From NCBI RefSeq assembly GCF_002262885.1, contig NZ_NKYF01000015.1, positions 142,577 to 206,576 of the forward strand: DNA of 64,000 nt, read 5' to 3'. This document shows, one piece after another, positions 52,553 through 61,753 of the stretch. Position numbers and translations under genes: made by a program. The notes under the pieces are model-generated. The model was not told where the DNA came from. It worked only from the letters and a program-made list of their open reading frames with translations, and did no database searches. The stretch's first letter is position 1. Each line of letters begins with the position of its first letter. Source of the DNA: Pseudonocardia sp. MH-G8. Its GTDB lineage: Bacteria; Actinomycetota; Actinomycetes; Mycobacteriales; Pseudonocardiaceae.

Positions 52553-54088
52553 TCAGGCACCTCCTTCGGCGCCCGTGGACCGGTCGGCGACGGCAGGCCG
52601 GACCGCGGCGGCCACCAGCACGCAGACCACCGTAACCGCCGCGCACGTCCACAGCGCCGCGGACATTCCCGCCGTGAACGACGCGCGCACGGCATCGGCG
52701 AACTGCGGCAGCCCGAGCTGCTCGGCGACAGCGATGCCCGAGGCACCGCTGTAGCTCGCCGACCCGGCGGCCTCCGGCGGCAGCTGGAATGTATCCAGCG
52801 AACCCCGGTAGTTCGTGGCCAGGACACTGCCCATCACCGCGACGCCCAGCACGGCCCCGACCTGGCGCTGCGCCTGCAACAGCGCCGACCCGCCGCCGCT
52901 CTTCTCGGTGGGGATCGCTTCCAGCGTGATGTCGATGGCGGGCGGCATCGACATCCCGAACCCGAACCCGATCAGCACCGTCCACCCGACGGCGTAGCCG
53001 AACCCGGAGTCCGCGCCGTTCATCGCACCGAGGACCAGACCCACCGCGAGCGCAACGAAGCCGGCCATGATCACACCCCGCGAACCGATCCGCGGCCGCA
53101 GCGGCGCCCCGACCTGCACACCGACGATCATCGCGACGACCAACGGCAGCAGCCACAGACCGGTCTCCAGCTCGCTCGCACCGAGAACGGCCTGGAAGAA
53201 CTGCGGCAGGACGAACATGATCCCGAACACCGAGAACTGGACGAACGCGGACAGGACCGAGCCCAGCGTGTAGTTCCGGTCGCCGAACAGGGTGAGGTCG
53301 GCCAGCGGTTCGGCCACGCGGCGCTGCCGCAGCACGAAACCGGCGAGCGCGACGAGCCCGACCCCCATGGCCAGCAGCGCAACCGGGGCGAACCAGCTGG
53401 TCTCGCCTGCGTCGATGAGCCCGTAGGACAGGGCGCACAGACCCGTCACGGCCAACACGAACCCGAGCACGTCGATGCGCGGAGGGCGCGAGGCCGTCGA
53501 CTCGGGCACCAGGATCGCCAGGCCGACGAACGCGATCACCACCAGCGGCACGTTGATCAGGAAGACCGAGCCCCACCAGAAGTGCTCCACCAGCAGGCCA
53601 CCGACGATCGGCCCGAGGGGGATCCCCGCCGAGATCGCCACCGACTGGATCCCGATCGCCTTCGCCCGCTCCTCGGGCGGGAAGATCGCCACCAACACGG
53701 CCAACCCGAGCGTGTTGAGGAACGCCGCACCCACACCCAGCAGCGCCCGTCCGGCGATCAGCAGCTCGGGCGAGGTGGCAGACGCACACACCAGCGACGC
53801 GAACCCGAAGAACGCGAGCCCGCCCAGCAGCAGCTTCTTGCGCCCGAACCGGTCACCCAACTGCCCTGCGGGCAGCAGCAACGTCGCCAGTACCACCGTG
53901 TAGGCGTTCACGATCCACTGCAGCTCGCCGGTCGAGGCGTCCAGGTCGGTCGCCACCAGGGGCACAGCGACGTTGAGCACGGTCAGGTCGAGCCCGACCA
54001 CGAGCAGCACCAGCGACAGGACACCCAGCGCCCACCACCGTCGTGGGTGCACCTCAGCTGTGACATCGCCTCCTGAATGACAGGCCAT
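52553..54088 (-). CDS. DHA2-family (14-helix) MFS drug exporter
   Basis: 511 aa. Fourteen predicted membrane helices. MFS motif A is GQLGDRFGRKKLL (~75-87), the antiporter motif C appears in AISAGIPLGPIVGGLLVEHF, and LDLTVLNVAVP is motif D1 of the EmrB/QacA group. Proton-driven export of drugs or metabolites. ATG 54088 lies just inside the operator region; AGGAGG at 54069-54074 is downstream of it, so a shorter start remains possible. Paired with the following TetR gene. Confidence 0.9.
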   Translation of the reverse strand: MACHSGGDVTAEVHPRRWWALGVLSLVLLVVGLDLTVLNVAVPLVATDLDASTGELQWIVNAYTVVLATLLLPAGQLGDRFGRKKLLLGGLAFFGFASLVCASATSPELLIAGRALLGVGAAFLNTLGLAVLVAIFPPEERAKAIGIQSVAISAGIPLGPIVGGLLVEHFWWGSVFLINVPLVVIAFVGLAILVPESTASRPPRIDVLGFVLAVTGLCALSYGLIDAGETSWFAPVALLAMGVGLVALAGFVLRQRRVAEPLADLTLFGDRNYTLGSVLSAFVQFSVFGIMFVLPQFFQAVLGASELETGLWLLPLVVAMIVGVQVGAPLRPRIGSRGVIMAGFVALAVGLVLGAMNGADSGFGYAVGWTVLIGFGFGMSMPPAIDITLEAIPTEKSGGGSALLQAQRQVGAVLGVAVMGSVLATNYRGSLDTFQLPPEAAGSASYSGASGIAVAEQLGLPQFADAVRASFTAGMSAALWTCAAVTVVCVLVAAAVRPAVADRSTGAEGGA

Positions 54089-54094
54089 ACTATT

Positions 54095-54109
54095 TGACAG
54101 TAAATGTCA
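54095..54109. promoter_or_regulatory. TetR-type operator upstream of the DHA2 exporter
   Basis: TGACA-GTAAA-TGTCA is a perfect 5-bp inverted repeat in an AT-rich patch (TTTGACAGTAAATGTCACTT) 6 bp from the exporter start codon. Probable target of the TetR protein encoded at the end of the operon. Confidence 0.6.
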
Positions 54110-54216
54110 CTTTATGCGAGGGCAACCCGCCTCACCCACCCGAGGCGCCGATCCGCGCCGCCGAGTTCCGCATCCGCATCGTCACCACCGAACCAGTACC
54201 CACCACCGGCGAGCCG

Positions 54217-54333
54217 TTCGCCTACGACGTCGCCGCCCTCCCGCTGGCCGCCGCGGGGCTGCTCAACCCGATGATCGCCGGGGCCGCGACGGCGTTCAGC
54301 TCGGCGTTCGTCCTGGCCAACAGCCTGCTCTGC
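54217..54333 (+). pseudogene. C-terminal scrap of a P1B-type metal ATPase
   Basis: About 38 codons read FAYDVAALPLAAAGLLNPMI then AGAATAFSSAFVLANSL, the last two membrane helices of CopA/CtpV-like ATPases. Nothing of the ATPase core remains. It lies between the two exporter genes and is cut off just before the stop of the second. Confidence 0.65.
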
Positions 54334-54367
54334 GCCGGTTCTGCTGCACGTGCCCCGGGTCGGTCCG

Positions 54368-55942
54368 TCAGACCGAGCCGGCGCGCTTGCGGCCCGGCAG
54401 GAGCAGTCCGAGCAGGGCGCCGATCGCGGCGCAGCCGCCGAGGACCAGGAAGATGTCGGCGAAGGCGGTTGCGGCCACGTCCAGTTGGAGCGCCGCATAG
54501 AGCGCCCGCAGCGTCACCCCGCCCTCCTCGGATGCGCGGGCGAGGGTCGGCGGCATCGCCGGTCCGGTGTGCATGAGGACGCTTTCGCCGACCATCAGCT
54601 GGGCCTGCAGGATGGTGAGCACGGCGCCGAGGCCGGCCACCGCGAGGGCGGAGACAGACCGGATGGCCACCTGGTTCAGCGCGCTGCCACTGGCGATCCG
54701 GTCCGGCGGGAGCGCGTTCATGCCGACGCTCATCGCCGGCATCATCGACAGCCCGACCCCGACGTTGAACAGCACGCTCCACCAGATGACGTCGGACTCC
54801 GAGACATTGGTGGTGACCTGCGCCATCAGCACACAGGCGAATGTCGTGAGCGCAAGGCCGCAGAACACGGGAAGGCGGGCGCCGAACCGGTCGTAGACGC
54901 GTCCCGCGACCGGCGCCATGGCCGCCATCGCCAGCGCGGAGGGCATCATCACCAGGCCGGCTTCGAGCGCGTTCAGCCCCATCACACCCAGCAGGAGCTG
55001 CGGGATGTAGAACAGCGAGCCGAACATGGCGGTCGTGACCAGCACCACGATCAGCAAACCGATGCTGTACGTCCGCGACAGGAACACCTTCAGGTCCAGC
55101 AGCGGCGTGTCCACCTCGTTCTCGACGACCACGAACAGCGCGAAGGCCAGCAGGCTGACGATCAGCAGGATCACCGTCGGATAGCTGGTCCACCCCCAGT
55201 CGTTGCCCTCCGCGGTGGCCATCAGGAGGGTCGTCAACGCGACCGCGATGGTGACGAAACCCCACAGGTCGAACGGCGGCCGGCTGGTCGACCCGGTCCT
55301 GGGCAGGATCTTCCACGCCGCCAGCACCACCGCGATCCCGATCGGGATCTTGGCGAAGAAGATCATTTGCCAGGTGGAGTTCTCCACGAACCAGCCACCC
55401 ATCGCAGGGCCGACACCCGGCGCGACGACGATGCCGAGGCCGTAGAGGCCCATCGCCATGCCGATCTTCTCCCGCGGTGCCGTCGCGAACAGCAACGTCA
55501 TCCCGAGCACGCCCAGCAGCCCGCCGGGCACCCCCTGCAGGAGCCGAAAGGCGATCATGCTGCCGATGTCCCACGACAGGCCGCACAACGCGGACCCGCC
55601 GGTGAACACGACCAGGCAGAGGATGTAGAGGCGGGTGATGCCGATCCGGTCGCTGAGCCACTTGCTCAGCGGTATCGCCACACCCATGGCGAGCGAGTAG
55701 CCGGTGGAAACCCATCGCCCGTCGTCCGCGCCTGCGCTCAGCGCACGCTCGATGGAGGGCAGGGCGACGTTCACGCTGCTCGTGTCCAACGCCGCGAGGA
55801 ACGACCCCAGGGTCACCACCAGCAGTGTCGAGAACCAACCACCACCGGGCCGCTTCGCCCGATGTGCGGCACGCACCCGTTCGGCACCGGCCGCCCGCCT
55901 GGTGCTGGGGCCCGCCTCCCACACAGTGACCACGTCGGTCAT
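54368..55942 (-). CDS. DHA2-family (14-helix) MFS drug exporter, second copy
   Basis: 524 aa. Motif A is SKWLSDRIGITRL (~96-108); LDTSSVNVALPSIERAL and GLGIVVAPGVGPAMGGWFVE are motifs D1 and C. It belongs to the EmrB/QacA group but is not a close duplicate of 52553-54088. A long palindrome lies 24 bp upstream of its ATG, shared with the divergent TetR gene, which is likely its repressor. Confidence 0.9.
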   Translation of the reverse strand: MTDVVTVWEAGPSTRRAAGAERVRAAHRAKRPGGGWFSTLLVVTLGSFLAALDTSSVNVALPSIERALSAGADDGRWVSTGYSLAMGVAIPLSKWLSDRIGITRLYILCLVVFTGGSALCGLSWDIGSMIAFRLLQGVPGGLLGVLGMTLLFATAPREKIGMAMGLYGLGIVVAPGVGPAMGGWFVENSTWQMIFFAKIPIGIAVVLAAWKILPRTGSTSRPPFDLWGFVTIAVALTTLLMATAEGNDWGWTSYPTVILLIVSLLAFALFVVVENEVDTPLLDLKVFLSRTYSIGLLIVVLVTTAMFGSLFYIPQLLLGVMGLNALEAGLVMMPSALAMAAMAPVAGRVYDRFGARLPVFCGLALTTFACVLMAQVTTNVSESDVIWWSVLFNVGVGLSMMPAMSVGMNALPPDRIASGSALNQVAIRSVSALAVAGLGAVLTILQAQLMVGESVLMHTGPAMPPTLARASEEGGVTLRALYAALQLDVAATAFADIFLVLGGCAAIGALLGLLLPGRKRAGSV

Positions 55943-55965
55943 CGCCCACCCCCGCAGAACCCAGT

Positions 55966-56008
55966 TGATGTACGTTCGTTCACCAACTAAGTGAACGAAC
56001 GTACATCA
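55966..56008. promoter_or_regulatory. 18-bp perfect inverted repeat (operator) between exporter and TetR
   Basis: Arms 55966-55983 and 55991-56008 (TGATGTACGTTCGTTCAC and its exact complement) flank the 7-base spacer CAACTAA. The total dyad of 43 bp could hold two overlapping TetR dimers, as in QacR-type control. It sits in the divergent promoter region of the DHA2 exporter and the TetR gene. Confidence 0.75.
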
Positions 56009-56096
56009 TCAGTTGCGGTGCGCGACGGGGAGCCACGCATGGGCGATTCGGACCCGAATCCGTCACCCCCGGGCGTGACCGGGGACACTGTCGGGC

Positions 56097-56714
56097 ATGA
56101 CGCCACCCGCCGCCGAGCACGTCAGGCGCACCCGCAACCCCTGGGGCGAGGGTGAACGGCTGCGCACCGAGATCCTGGAGGCGGCCAGCGGTCTGCTCTC
56201 CGAACTCGGCGGGGAGGCCGGCCTGAGCATCCGCGGGGTGGCCCGGGCCACCGGCGTCGCCCCCGGCAGCATCTACCAACACTTCCGCGACCTGAACGCG
56301 CTCGCCGAAGGCCTGCACGAGTTCGAATGTGAACGGCTGCTCGCGCTCCTCGAACGCGCCGCCGCCGGCCCGGCCGACCCCGTCGAGCAGCTGCGCGCCC
56401 AGCTCGTGGCCTACTGCGACTTCGCGCTCGCCAACCCCGGTCACTACCGGATCCTGTTCCGCCGTCCGGACGCCCCACCCCCGGACCCGTTGACCACCCC
56501 GCTCGGCCAGGTCGTCGGCGTGTTCGTCGCGGGATTCGAACGCTGCCGCGACGCCGGTCTCGGAGTCCGCCTGCCCGGCCGCGATGCCGGCCTGATGGTC
56601 TTCAGCACCATCCACGGCCGGGTCGCCATCCTCCTCAGCTACGGCACCGGCGACATCCACGAACACCTCGCGCGGACGATCGACCAACTGCTGTCGCTCC
56701 TCGTCGACACCTGA
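56097..56714 (+). CDS. TetR-family transcriptional regulator
   Basis: 205 aa. HTH LSIRGVARATGVAPGSIYQHFRDLNALAEG (~43-72) with the WHG-type C-terminal domain. Divergent from the second DHA2 exporter across the 43-bp palindrome, so it most likely represses that gene and itself. Confidence 0.88.
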   Translation: MTPPAAEHVRRTRNPWGEGERLRTEILEAASGLLSELGGEAGLSIRGVARATGVAPGSIYQHFRDLNALAEGLHEFECERLLALLERAAAGPADPVEQLRAQLVAYCDFALANPGHYRILFRRPDAPPPDPLTTPLGQVVGVFVAGFERCRDAGLGVRLPGRDAGLMVFSTIHGRVAILLSYGTGDIHEHLARTIDQLLSLLVDT

Positions 56715-56838
56715 CGCGGCGCCCACACCGCCGCCACGCGCTCGCGGCCGTCCCGAACACCTGCCGCTCGCCGGACGACGGTCCGTTCCATGCCCGCACT
56801 CGTCCGCGCGCTCCACCCGAAAGCGCGCGAGTGGGAGC

Positions 56839-57726
56839 TCAGCCGTGTACGGCGAGTCCGAAGAACTCGCTGATCGCCTGCGCGGTGTCGAAGGTGTGGT
56901 CGGTCCTGCCCACGAGGAGGCGGGGCCTGGCCGTCTTGGGCCCGGGAATGGTGTGACCGCCTCCGTGCACCGCGTAGAGGGTCACCGGCAGGTGGTCCGG
57001 CTGGCGGTGGTCGGTGCGCTCCACTCGGGTCGACCCGGCCGCGGCGCCCACGGGTGACGTGACGGGATCGGCGGTGATGCCGTTGCGGCGCGCGTAGTAC
57101 GCGGCAGTATCCGGAGCCGACAGGCCCAGCCCGCGAGGAAGGAACCGGTACATCCTGGCCATTCCTCCCCCGTACGGGGTGATCGGATCCTTCGTCCCGT
57201 GCACGAACATGACGGGCACGGGCTGCCGCCGCGGGGAATCGGGAGCGAAGTTCTCCGGGACGGGCTGGGTCGCCGACAGGACGACCGCGCCCGCCAGCGC
57301 CGAAGGCATCTCGTGGATCAGCCGCATGACCAACTGTCCGCCGTTGGAGAACCCGACCACGTGCGCTCCCGCACCGTCGCCGCCGTAGCGGCTCCGCAGG
57401 AGATCGATGACCGCCTCGGCGAAGGCGACGTCGTCGACGCCGTCGGCCCGCGCAGCGGTGGAGTTGCTGATCTTGGCATCGTTCCAGTGCCGCTTGTAGC
57501 CATCGAGGTAGGCGACGACGGCCCCGCGCTGCGCCCCGATGTGATCGAAGGTGTTCGCGGTGAACGACCGGATCACGGCGGCGGACTGCATGGAGCCGTG
57601 GAACACCAACACGACCGGCACAGGGCCCGCAACCGGCTGCTGGTGGCGCACCACGGTCAGCGTGCGAGTCCGGCCGGCGACCACCACCGACTCGGGCGAC
57701 ACCCTGACCTCAGACGTCGTGTTCAT
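56839..57726 (-). CDS. CE1/PHB-depolymerase-like esterase
   Basis: 295 aa. Oxyanion strand VVLVFHGSMQSA, nucleophile GFSNGGQ (~128-134), acid Asp in HGTKDPITPYGG and His in HGGGHTIPG, as in LpqC/polyhydroxybutyrate depolymerases and feruloyl esterases. No signal peptide is visible, so it may be cytoplasmic. Divergent from a TetR gene. Confidence 0.87.
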   Translation of the reverse strand: MNTTSEVRVSPESVVVAGRTRTLTVVRHQQPVAGPVPVVLVFHGSMQSAAVIRSFTANTFDHIGAQRGAVVAYLDGYKRHWNDAKISNSTAARADGVDDVAFAEAVIDLLRSRYGGDGAGAHVVGFSNGGQLVMRLIHEMPSALAGAVVLSATQPVPENFAPDSPRRQPVPVMFVHGTKDPITPYGGGMARMYRFLPRGLGLSAPDTAAYYARRNGITADPVTSPVGAAAGSTRVERTDHRQPDHLPVTLYAVHGGGHTIPGPKTARPRLLVGRTDHTFDTAQAISEFFGLAVHG

Positions 57727-57807
57727 GACCGGTCCCGTCCCCTACGAAGGCGGCAGCGGCGACTGCCCTGCCGTGCGGATGGCTCCACCGTACCGGAAAC
57801 CGGATGA

Positions 57808-57838
57808 GCTATCCGATCGGACTTGCTATCCGACTTGC
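57808..57838. promoter_or_regulatory. direct repeats and palindrome in the esterase/TetR promoter region
   Basis: GCTATCCGA occurs at 57808 and 57825, 17 bp apart, and TCCGATCGGA (57812-57821) is a perfect 10-bp palindrome overlapping the first copy. GACTTGC is also repeated. Likely operators for the adjacent TetR protein. Confidence 0.5.
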
Positions 57839-57854
57839 GTGCTAGCGTGACCCC

Positions 57855-58451
57855 ATGACGGACACGGCCGCCGGCCGGCAGCCGGCGCTGCGCAAGGACG
57901 CCGCTCGAAACCGTCGCCGCATCGTGGAGGCTGCGCGGGCACTGGTGCACGACGGGAAGCCGGTCCCGCTCAATGCCGTCGCGCACGCGGCCGATGTCGG
58001 TGTCGGCACCGTCTACCGCCACTTCCCTACCCCGGAAGCGCTGGTCGAAGCCCTGGCCACAGACCGGTTCACCGCCCTGATCGACCAGGCCGAACACGCC
58101 GCCGCGGCATCCGATCCCCCGCGGGCCCTGCGCGCCTTCCTGAAGGCCGCCGTGACCGCCTACTTCCGGGATGACACCTTCGCAGCGGCGGCCGTCGACC
58201 CGAACCCCGCGACACCCGAAGTACAGGCCCTGCGCAACCGGCTCCACGACGCGCTCCGCGAGCTCCTCGCCCGGACGGCCGCCGACGACGCGTTGCACCC
58301 GGCGCTCACGGTCGCGGACATGATGCTGTTGCTGTGCGGAGTCGGCTTCGCCCTCCGTCACGCCGCTGACCGCGACGACCCCGCCCTGCCCGACCGCTAC
58401 CTCAACGCCCTGCTCGACGGCGCCCTCACCCGCCACGAGCACGGCGGGTGA
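57855..58451 (+). CDS. TetR-family transcriptional regulator
   Basis: 198 aa. HTH VPLNAVAHAADVGVGTVYRHFPTPEALVEAL (~37-67) with a C-terminal domain of the SCO1712/TetR_C_11-like type. ATG 57855 is 128 bp from the divergent esterase start, with repeated sites between them. Confidence 0.87.
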   Translation: MTDTAAGRQPALRKDAARNRRRIVEAARALVHDGKPVPLNAVAHAADVGVGTVYRHFPTPEALVEALATDRFTALIDQAEHAAAASDPPRALRAFLKAAVTAYFRDDTFAAAAVDPNPATPEVQALRNRLHDALRELLARTAADDALHPALTVADMMLLLCGVGFALRHAADRDDPALPDRYLNALLDGALTRHEHGG

Positions 58452-58736
58452 GGCGTGGCGCGGGACAAGGATCGCCGGTTCCTCGGCTGGGCCGCTCCCC
58501 GGCAACGACCTGATCTCCGACCCGAGGGCCACGAACGAGGCATCCAGTGGGAACGCTGGGCAGACCGGCAACACCCGACGGTACGCAGGCCGACTCCGGC
58601 GGTGCGCAGATCAGCTCAGCTCAGCTGAGCGCCAGGCACGACCCGCGGTACTCCATGATCGTGCGCGCGGCCGCCGAGCCGGCCCGCTACGCCACATCGC
58701 CCGAGAACGGGACTCGGCTTCGTCATCACAGGTTGG
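58452..58736. other. 285-bp gap with a small hairpin, no gene recognised
   Basis: Convergent side of the TetR gene and the pfk gene. GCTCAGCTGAGC (58619-58630) is a 12-bp palindrome preceded by repeated AGCTC, and may help terminate the RuMP operon. A 57-codon frame from GTG 58455 matches nothing I know. Confidence 0.35.
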
Positions 58737-60116
58737 TCAGCAGAAGCCCGCGCGCACCTTCTCGCGCTCCCGCACCGGGCCGAACTCGGCAGGCTGGCAG
58801 GTGGTCTCGAGCACCGACATCCAGAGGTCACCATCGGGGTCGACCTGGTTGCGACGACTCGTCATCAGGGACAGCGGGACGTGCACGAAGCGTTGCCGCC
58901 ACCGCGCGACGGCGGCCGCCGTGCGACCGGCCATGGCCGCGTGCACCGCGGCGTGGGCCAGCCGCAGGCAGTAGACGCCGTCGTAGGCGTTCGCGGCGAC
59001 GCTGCGGATCGCGTAGCTCGGGTCGATGTAGCGGATCGTGGGCGCGAGGCCGACCGTCGTCAGGTGCGCGGTGATCCGCTGCTTGAGCAACTCCCCGATG
59101 TCACCGAGCTTGAGGTTGCCCGACGCGTCGGTTGCGCGACCGTTGTGCTCCGGTAGGCCGTGGTCCAGGAGCTCCTGGCCCGCCCCCTCGCCGAGGACGA
59201 TCACCACGCGGCCCTTCGTCCGCACGTGCCTCTCGATGTGGGCCAGCAAGCCGTCCTCACCCTCGAGCACGAACGGCACCTCGGGGATCAGGACGATGTC
59301 CGCGGCACTGGATGCCAACGCGGCGTAGGTGGCGATGAAGCCCGAGTGGCGGCCCATCAGCTTCACGATCCCGACGCCGTTCGGGCTGGCCGCGGCTTCG
59401 ACCGCGACCGCGGAGATGAATTCGGTGGCTCGCGCGAACGCGCTCTGGAACCCGAACGAATGGTCGGTGAAGGGCAGGTCGTTGTCGATCGTCTTCGGAA
59501 CCCCGATGACCGCCATGTCGAGGCCGCGCTCCCGGATCGCATCGCTGAGGTACGTCGCGGCGCGCATCCCGCCGTCGCCACCGATGACGAACAGGATGTC
59601 GACGTCGCGCAGCACGAGGCTGTCGACCATCTCGTCGGCGTCCTGGCCGCCGCGTGAGCTGCCCAGGATGGTGCCGCCGGAGTGGTGGATGTCGCGGACG
59701 CCCTCCAGCGTCAGGTCGACGGTGTCGTAGCGGTTCTCGGCCGTCAGCCCCTGGAGGCCGTTGCGGAAGCCCAGGATCCGCTTGACCCGGTAGTGCACGG
59801 CGAGTTCCTTGACCAGACCGCGGATGACGTTGTTGAGGCCGGGGCACAGCCCTCCGCAGGTCACGATCCCCGCGGTCACCTCCGCGGGATCGAAGTAGAT
59901 CTTGCGGCGTGGGCCCGCGGCTTCGAAACTGGGGGCCTGGACGGACGGCAGGCTGTGCTCGGCCAGCATCGAGACGGTGTCTTCGAGCAGGACCCGGTCG
60001 CCCTCTGCGACGTAGTGCGGCGAGGTCTGCTTCGTGGAGATCATCTCGTTCAACGGCGAGTCGAAACGACACTCGCCGAGGTCACGGACTCGGAGGTCTT
60101 CCAGGTGCAAAGTCAC
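58737..60116 (-). CDS. pfk: ATP-dependent 6-phosphofructokinase, plant-like (group II/X) type
   Basis: 459 aa, longer than E. coli PfkA (320). The substrate motifs are GGDGG (179-183) and PKTIDND (207-213). Gly after GGD indicates ATP as donor, whereas PKTIDND is the form shared with PPi enzymes; the combination is that of plant/trypanosome ATP-PFKs. VTCGGLCPGLNNVIRG and LMGRHSGFIA are further conserved sites. An ~75-residue N-terminal extension precedes the core. It makes fructose 1,6-bisphosphate, the cleavage entry of the RuMP cycle. GTG start with GGAG, 27 bp after glpX. Confidence 0.9.
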   Translation of the reverse strand: MTLHLEDLRVRDLGECRFDSPLNEMISTKQTSPHYVAEGDRVLLEDTVSMLAEHSLPSVQAPSFEAAGPRRKIYFDPAEVTAGIVTCGGLCPGLNNVIRGLVKELAVHYRVKRILGFRNGLQGLTAENRYDTVDLTLEGVRDIHHSGGTILGSSRGGQDADEMVDSLVLRDVDILFVIGGDGGMRAATYLSDAIRERGLDMAVIGVPKTIDNDLPFTDHSFGFQSAFARATEFISAVAVEAAASPNGVGIVKLMGRHSGFIATYAALASSAADIVLIPEVPFVLEGEDGLLAHIERHVRTKGRVVIVLGEGAGQELLDHGLPEHNGRATDASGNLKLGDIGELLKQRITAHLTTVGLAPTIRYIDPSYAIRSVAANAYDGVYCLRLAHAAVHAAMAGRTAAAVARWRQRFVHVPLSLMTSRRNQVDPDGDLWMSVLETTCQPAEFGPVREREKVRAGFC

Positions 60117-60143
60117 CGAATCTCCTTGGTGATGGCGGCGGCG

Positions 60144-61085
60144 TCAGTCGAAGGTGGTGTGCGTGATGTGGCGGATCTGGCCTCGGGAGATCAGCAGCGA
60201 CTCGACGACGGTCGTGCCGCCTCCGGTGCGCGGCCTCCCGAGCAGGGGCCCGCCGTTGACCCCCGAGGCGACGAAGAACGCGTCTCCCGCCACGAGCTCG
60301 GCACAGTCGTAGACGCGGTCGAGTGACATGCCGGCCGCCCGGATGGCGTCCGCCTCCTCGTCGCGTTGCGGAGCCAGGCGGCCCAGCATGCCGCCACCCA
60401 GTGCTCGGACCGCCGCGGCCGTCATCACGCCCTCCGGTGTGCCGCCGACCCCGAGCAGGAGGTCGATGTCGAAGGTCGGCATCAGCACCGCCAGGCTCCC
60501 GCCGACGTCGCCGCCCGCAGGTGTCTGCACCGCCGCGCCCGCCCGCAGCACGCGGGCGATCAGCTCCTTGTGCCGCGGCTTGTCCATGATGACCACGCGC
60601 AGGTCGGCGACCTCCTTGCCGAGCGCCTCGGCGACCTTGGCCAAGGTCTTCTCGGGAGGGTCGTCGAGATCGATGACGTCCTTCGCCCGCGGTGGCACGA
60701 CGATCTTGTCCATGTAGAACCCGGGCCCCGGCGACCACAACGTGCCGGCTTCGCCGAACGCGATGGTGGCCAGGGAACCAGGCAGATCCCGCGCGCAGAA
60801 CGAGGTGCCCTCGAGGGGATCGACGGCGATGTCGAAGTCGGGTCCGTGGCCGTTGCCGACCACCTCCCCGTTGAACAGCATCGGGGCGTCGTCCTTCTCC
60901 CCCTCCCCGATGACCACGGTCCCCCGCCCCGGCGCGTCGGCCAGGGCAGCGCGCATGGCCGAGGTGGCCGCGGCGTCGGCGCCCTTCTGGTCGTTCCGGC
61001 CGACCCAGGCGTAGCCGGCCACCGCGGCGCTGCGGGTGGCGGCCAGCGCCACCGCTTCCAACGTGCTGATGTCTGCATCCGGCAT
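60144..61085 (-). CDS. glpX: class II fructose-1,6-bisphosphatase (GlpX)
   Basis: 313 aa. Metal/substrate motifs GEGEKDDAPML (60-70), DPLEGT (89-94) and the GGTPEGVMTAAAVRALGGGM segment are diagnostic. GlpX enzymes of methylotrophs often also hydrolyse sedoheptulose 1,7-bisphosphate, which would return C7 carbon to the RuMP cycle; that activity here is inferred from context. It lies 49 bp after hxlB. Confidence 0.93.
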   Translation of the reverse strand: MPDADISTLEAVALAATRSAAVAGYAWVGRNDQKGADAAATSAMRAALADAPGRGTVVIGEGEKDDAPMLFNGEVVGNGHGPDFDIAVDPLEGTSFCARDLPGSLATIAFGEAGTLWSPGPGFYMDKIVVPPRAKDVIDLDDPPEKTLAKVAEALGKEVADLRVVIMDKPRHKELIARVLRAGAAVQTPAGGDVGGSLAVLMPTFDIDLLLGVGGTPEGVMTAAAVRALGGGMLGRLAPQRDEEADAIRAAGMSLDRVYDCAELVAGDAFFVASGVNGGPLLGRPRTGGGTTVVESLLISRGQIRHITHTTFD

Positions 61086-61134
61086 CTCTCTGGCTCCTCA
61101 GGGTGGTGTCATCGGGTCGCGGAGGGCCCGGCAG

Positions 61135-61722
61135 TCACTCGAGGTTCGCGTGCAGGCGCCACAGCTCGCGGGCCTGGCTGCCGCCGGTCTTCCACAGCGA
61201 GTGGAACAGCGCGTCCGTGATCAGCAGTACGGACTGTTCGAACAGGCTGCCCGCGTACTGGACGGAGGCGGTGCCGTCGAAGTCCTGCTTGGCGGCGGCC
61301 GGGACGATGAGCACCTCGGTCGCGATCCCGGCCAGCGGCGAGTCGGCCGCCGTGGTCAGTGCGATCACGTCCGCGCCCTGGTCACGAGCCGTCTGCGCGG
61401 CCCGCACCACGCGGCCCGTGGTGCCCGATCCCGACGCCGCCACCAGGACGTCGCCAGAGCCGATCGCCGGAGCGGTGACCTCGCCGACGACGTGGGTCGG
61501 GAGCCCGAGGTGCATGAACCGCATCGCGGCCATCTGCAGGGCGAGCCCACTGCGCCCGGTCCCGACGGTGAACACCTTCGGCGCGTTGAGCAGCAACGCC
61601 CCGGCCCGCACCCAGGCCGCGGACTGGACCCCGGCACTCACCTTGTCCACCTCGCCGACGACGGCGCGGGTGGCGTCCGAGAAGTGAACGGGATCGAGCT
61701 TCTTGACAATCGACCGAGTCAA
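61135..61722 (-). CDS. hxlB: 6-phospho-3-hexuloisomerase
   Basis: 195 aa SIS-domain isomerase. KVFTVGTGRSGLALQMAAMR (~49-68), VVGEVTAPAIGSGDVLVAASGSG and VQYAGSLFEQSVLLITDAL are typical of PHI. It converts hexulose 6-phosphate, the product of HxlA, to fructose 6-phosphate. The start is TTG 61722 with AGGGAGA 8 bases upstream; no ATG or GTG nearby would preserve the N-terminus. It lies 31 bp after tkt. Confidence 0.92.
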   Translation of the reverse strand: MTRSIVKKLDPVHFSDATRAVVGEVDKVSAGVQSAAWVRAGALLLNAPKVFTVGTGRSGLALQMAAMRFMHLGLPTHVVGEVTAPAIGSGDVLVAASGSGTTGRVVRAAQTARDQGADVIALTTAADSPLAGIATEVLIVPAAAKQDFDGTASVQYAGSLFEQSVLLITDALFHSLWKTGGSQARELWRLHANLE

Positions 61723-61753
61723 CGAAATCTCCCTCTTGTGATCTGACTGCGGG

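Noticed and set aside
58455..58628. A 57-codon ORF after the TetR gene
   Set aside because: No ribosome site, no conservation pattern I recognise, and it ends in a repeat.
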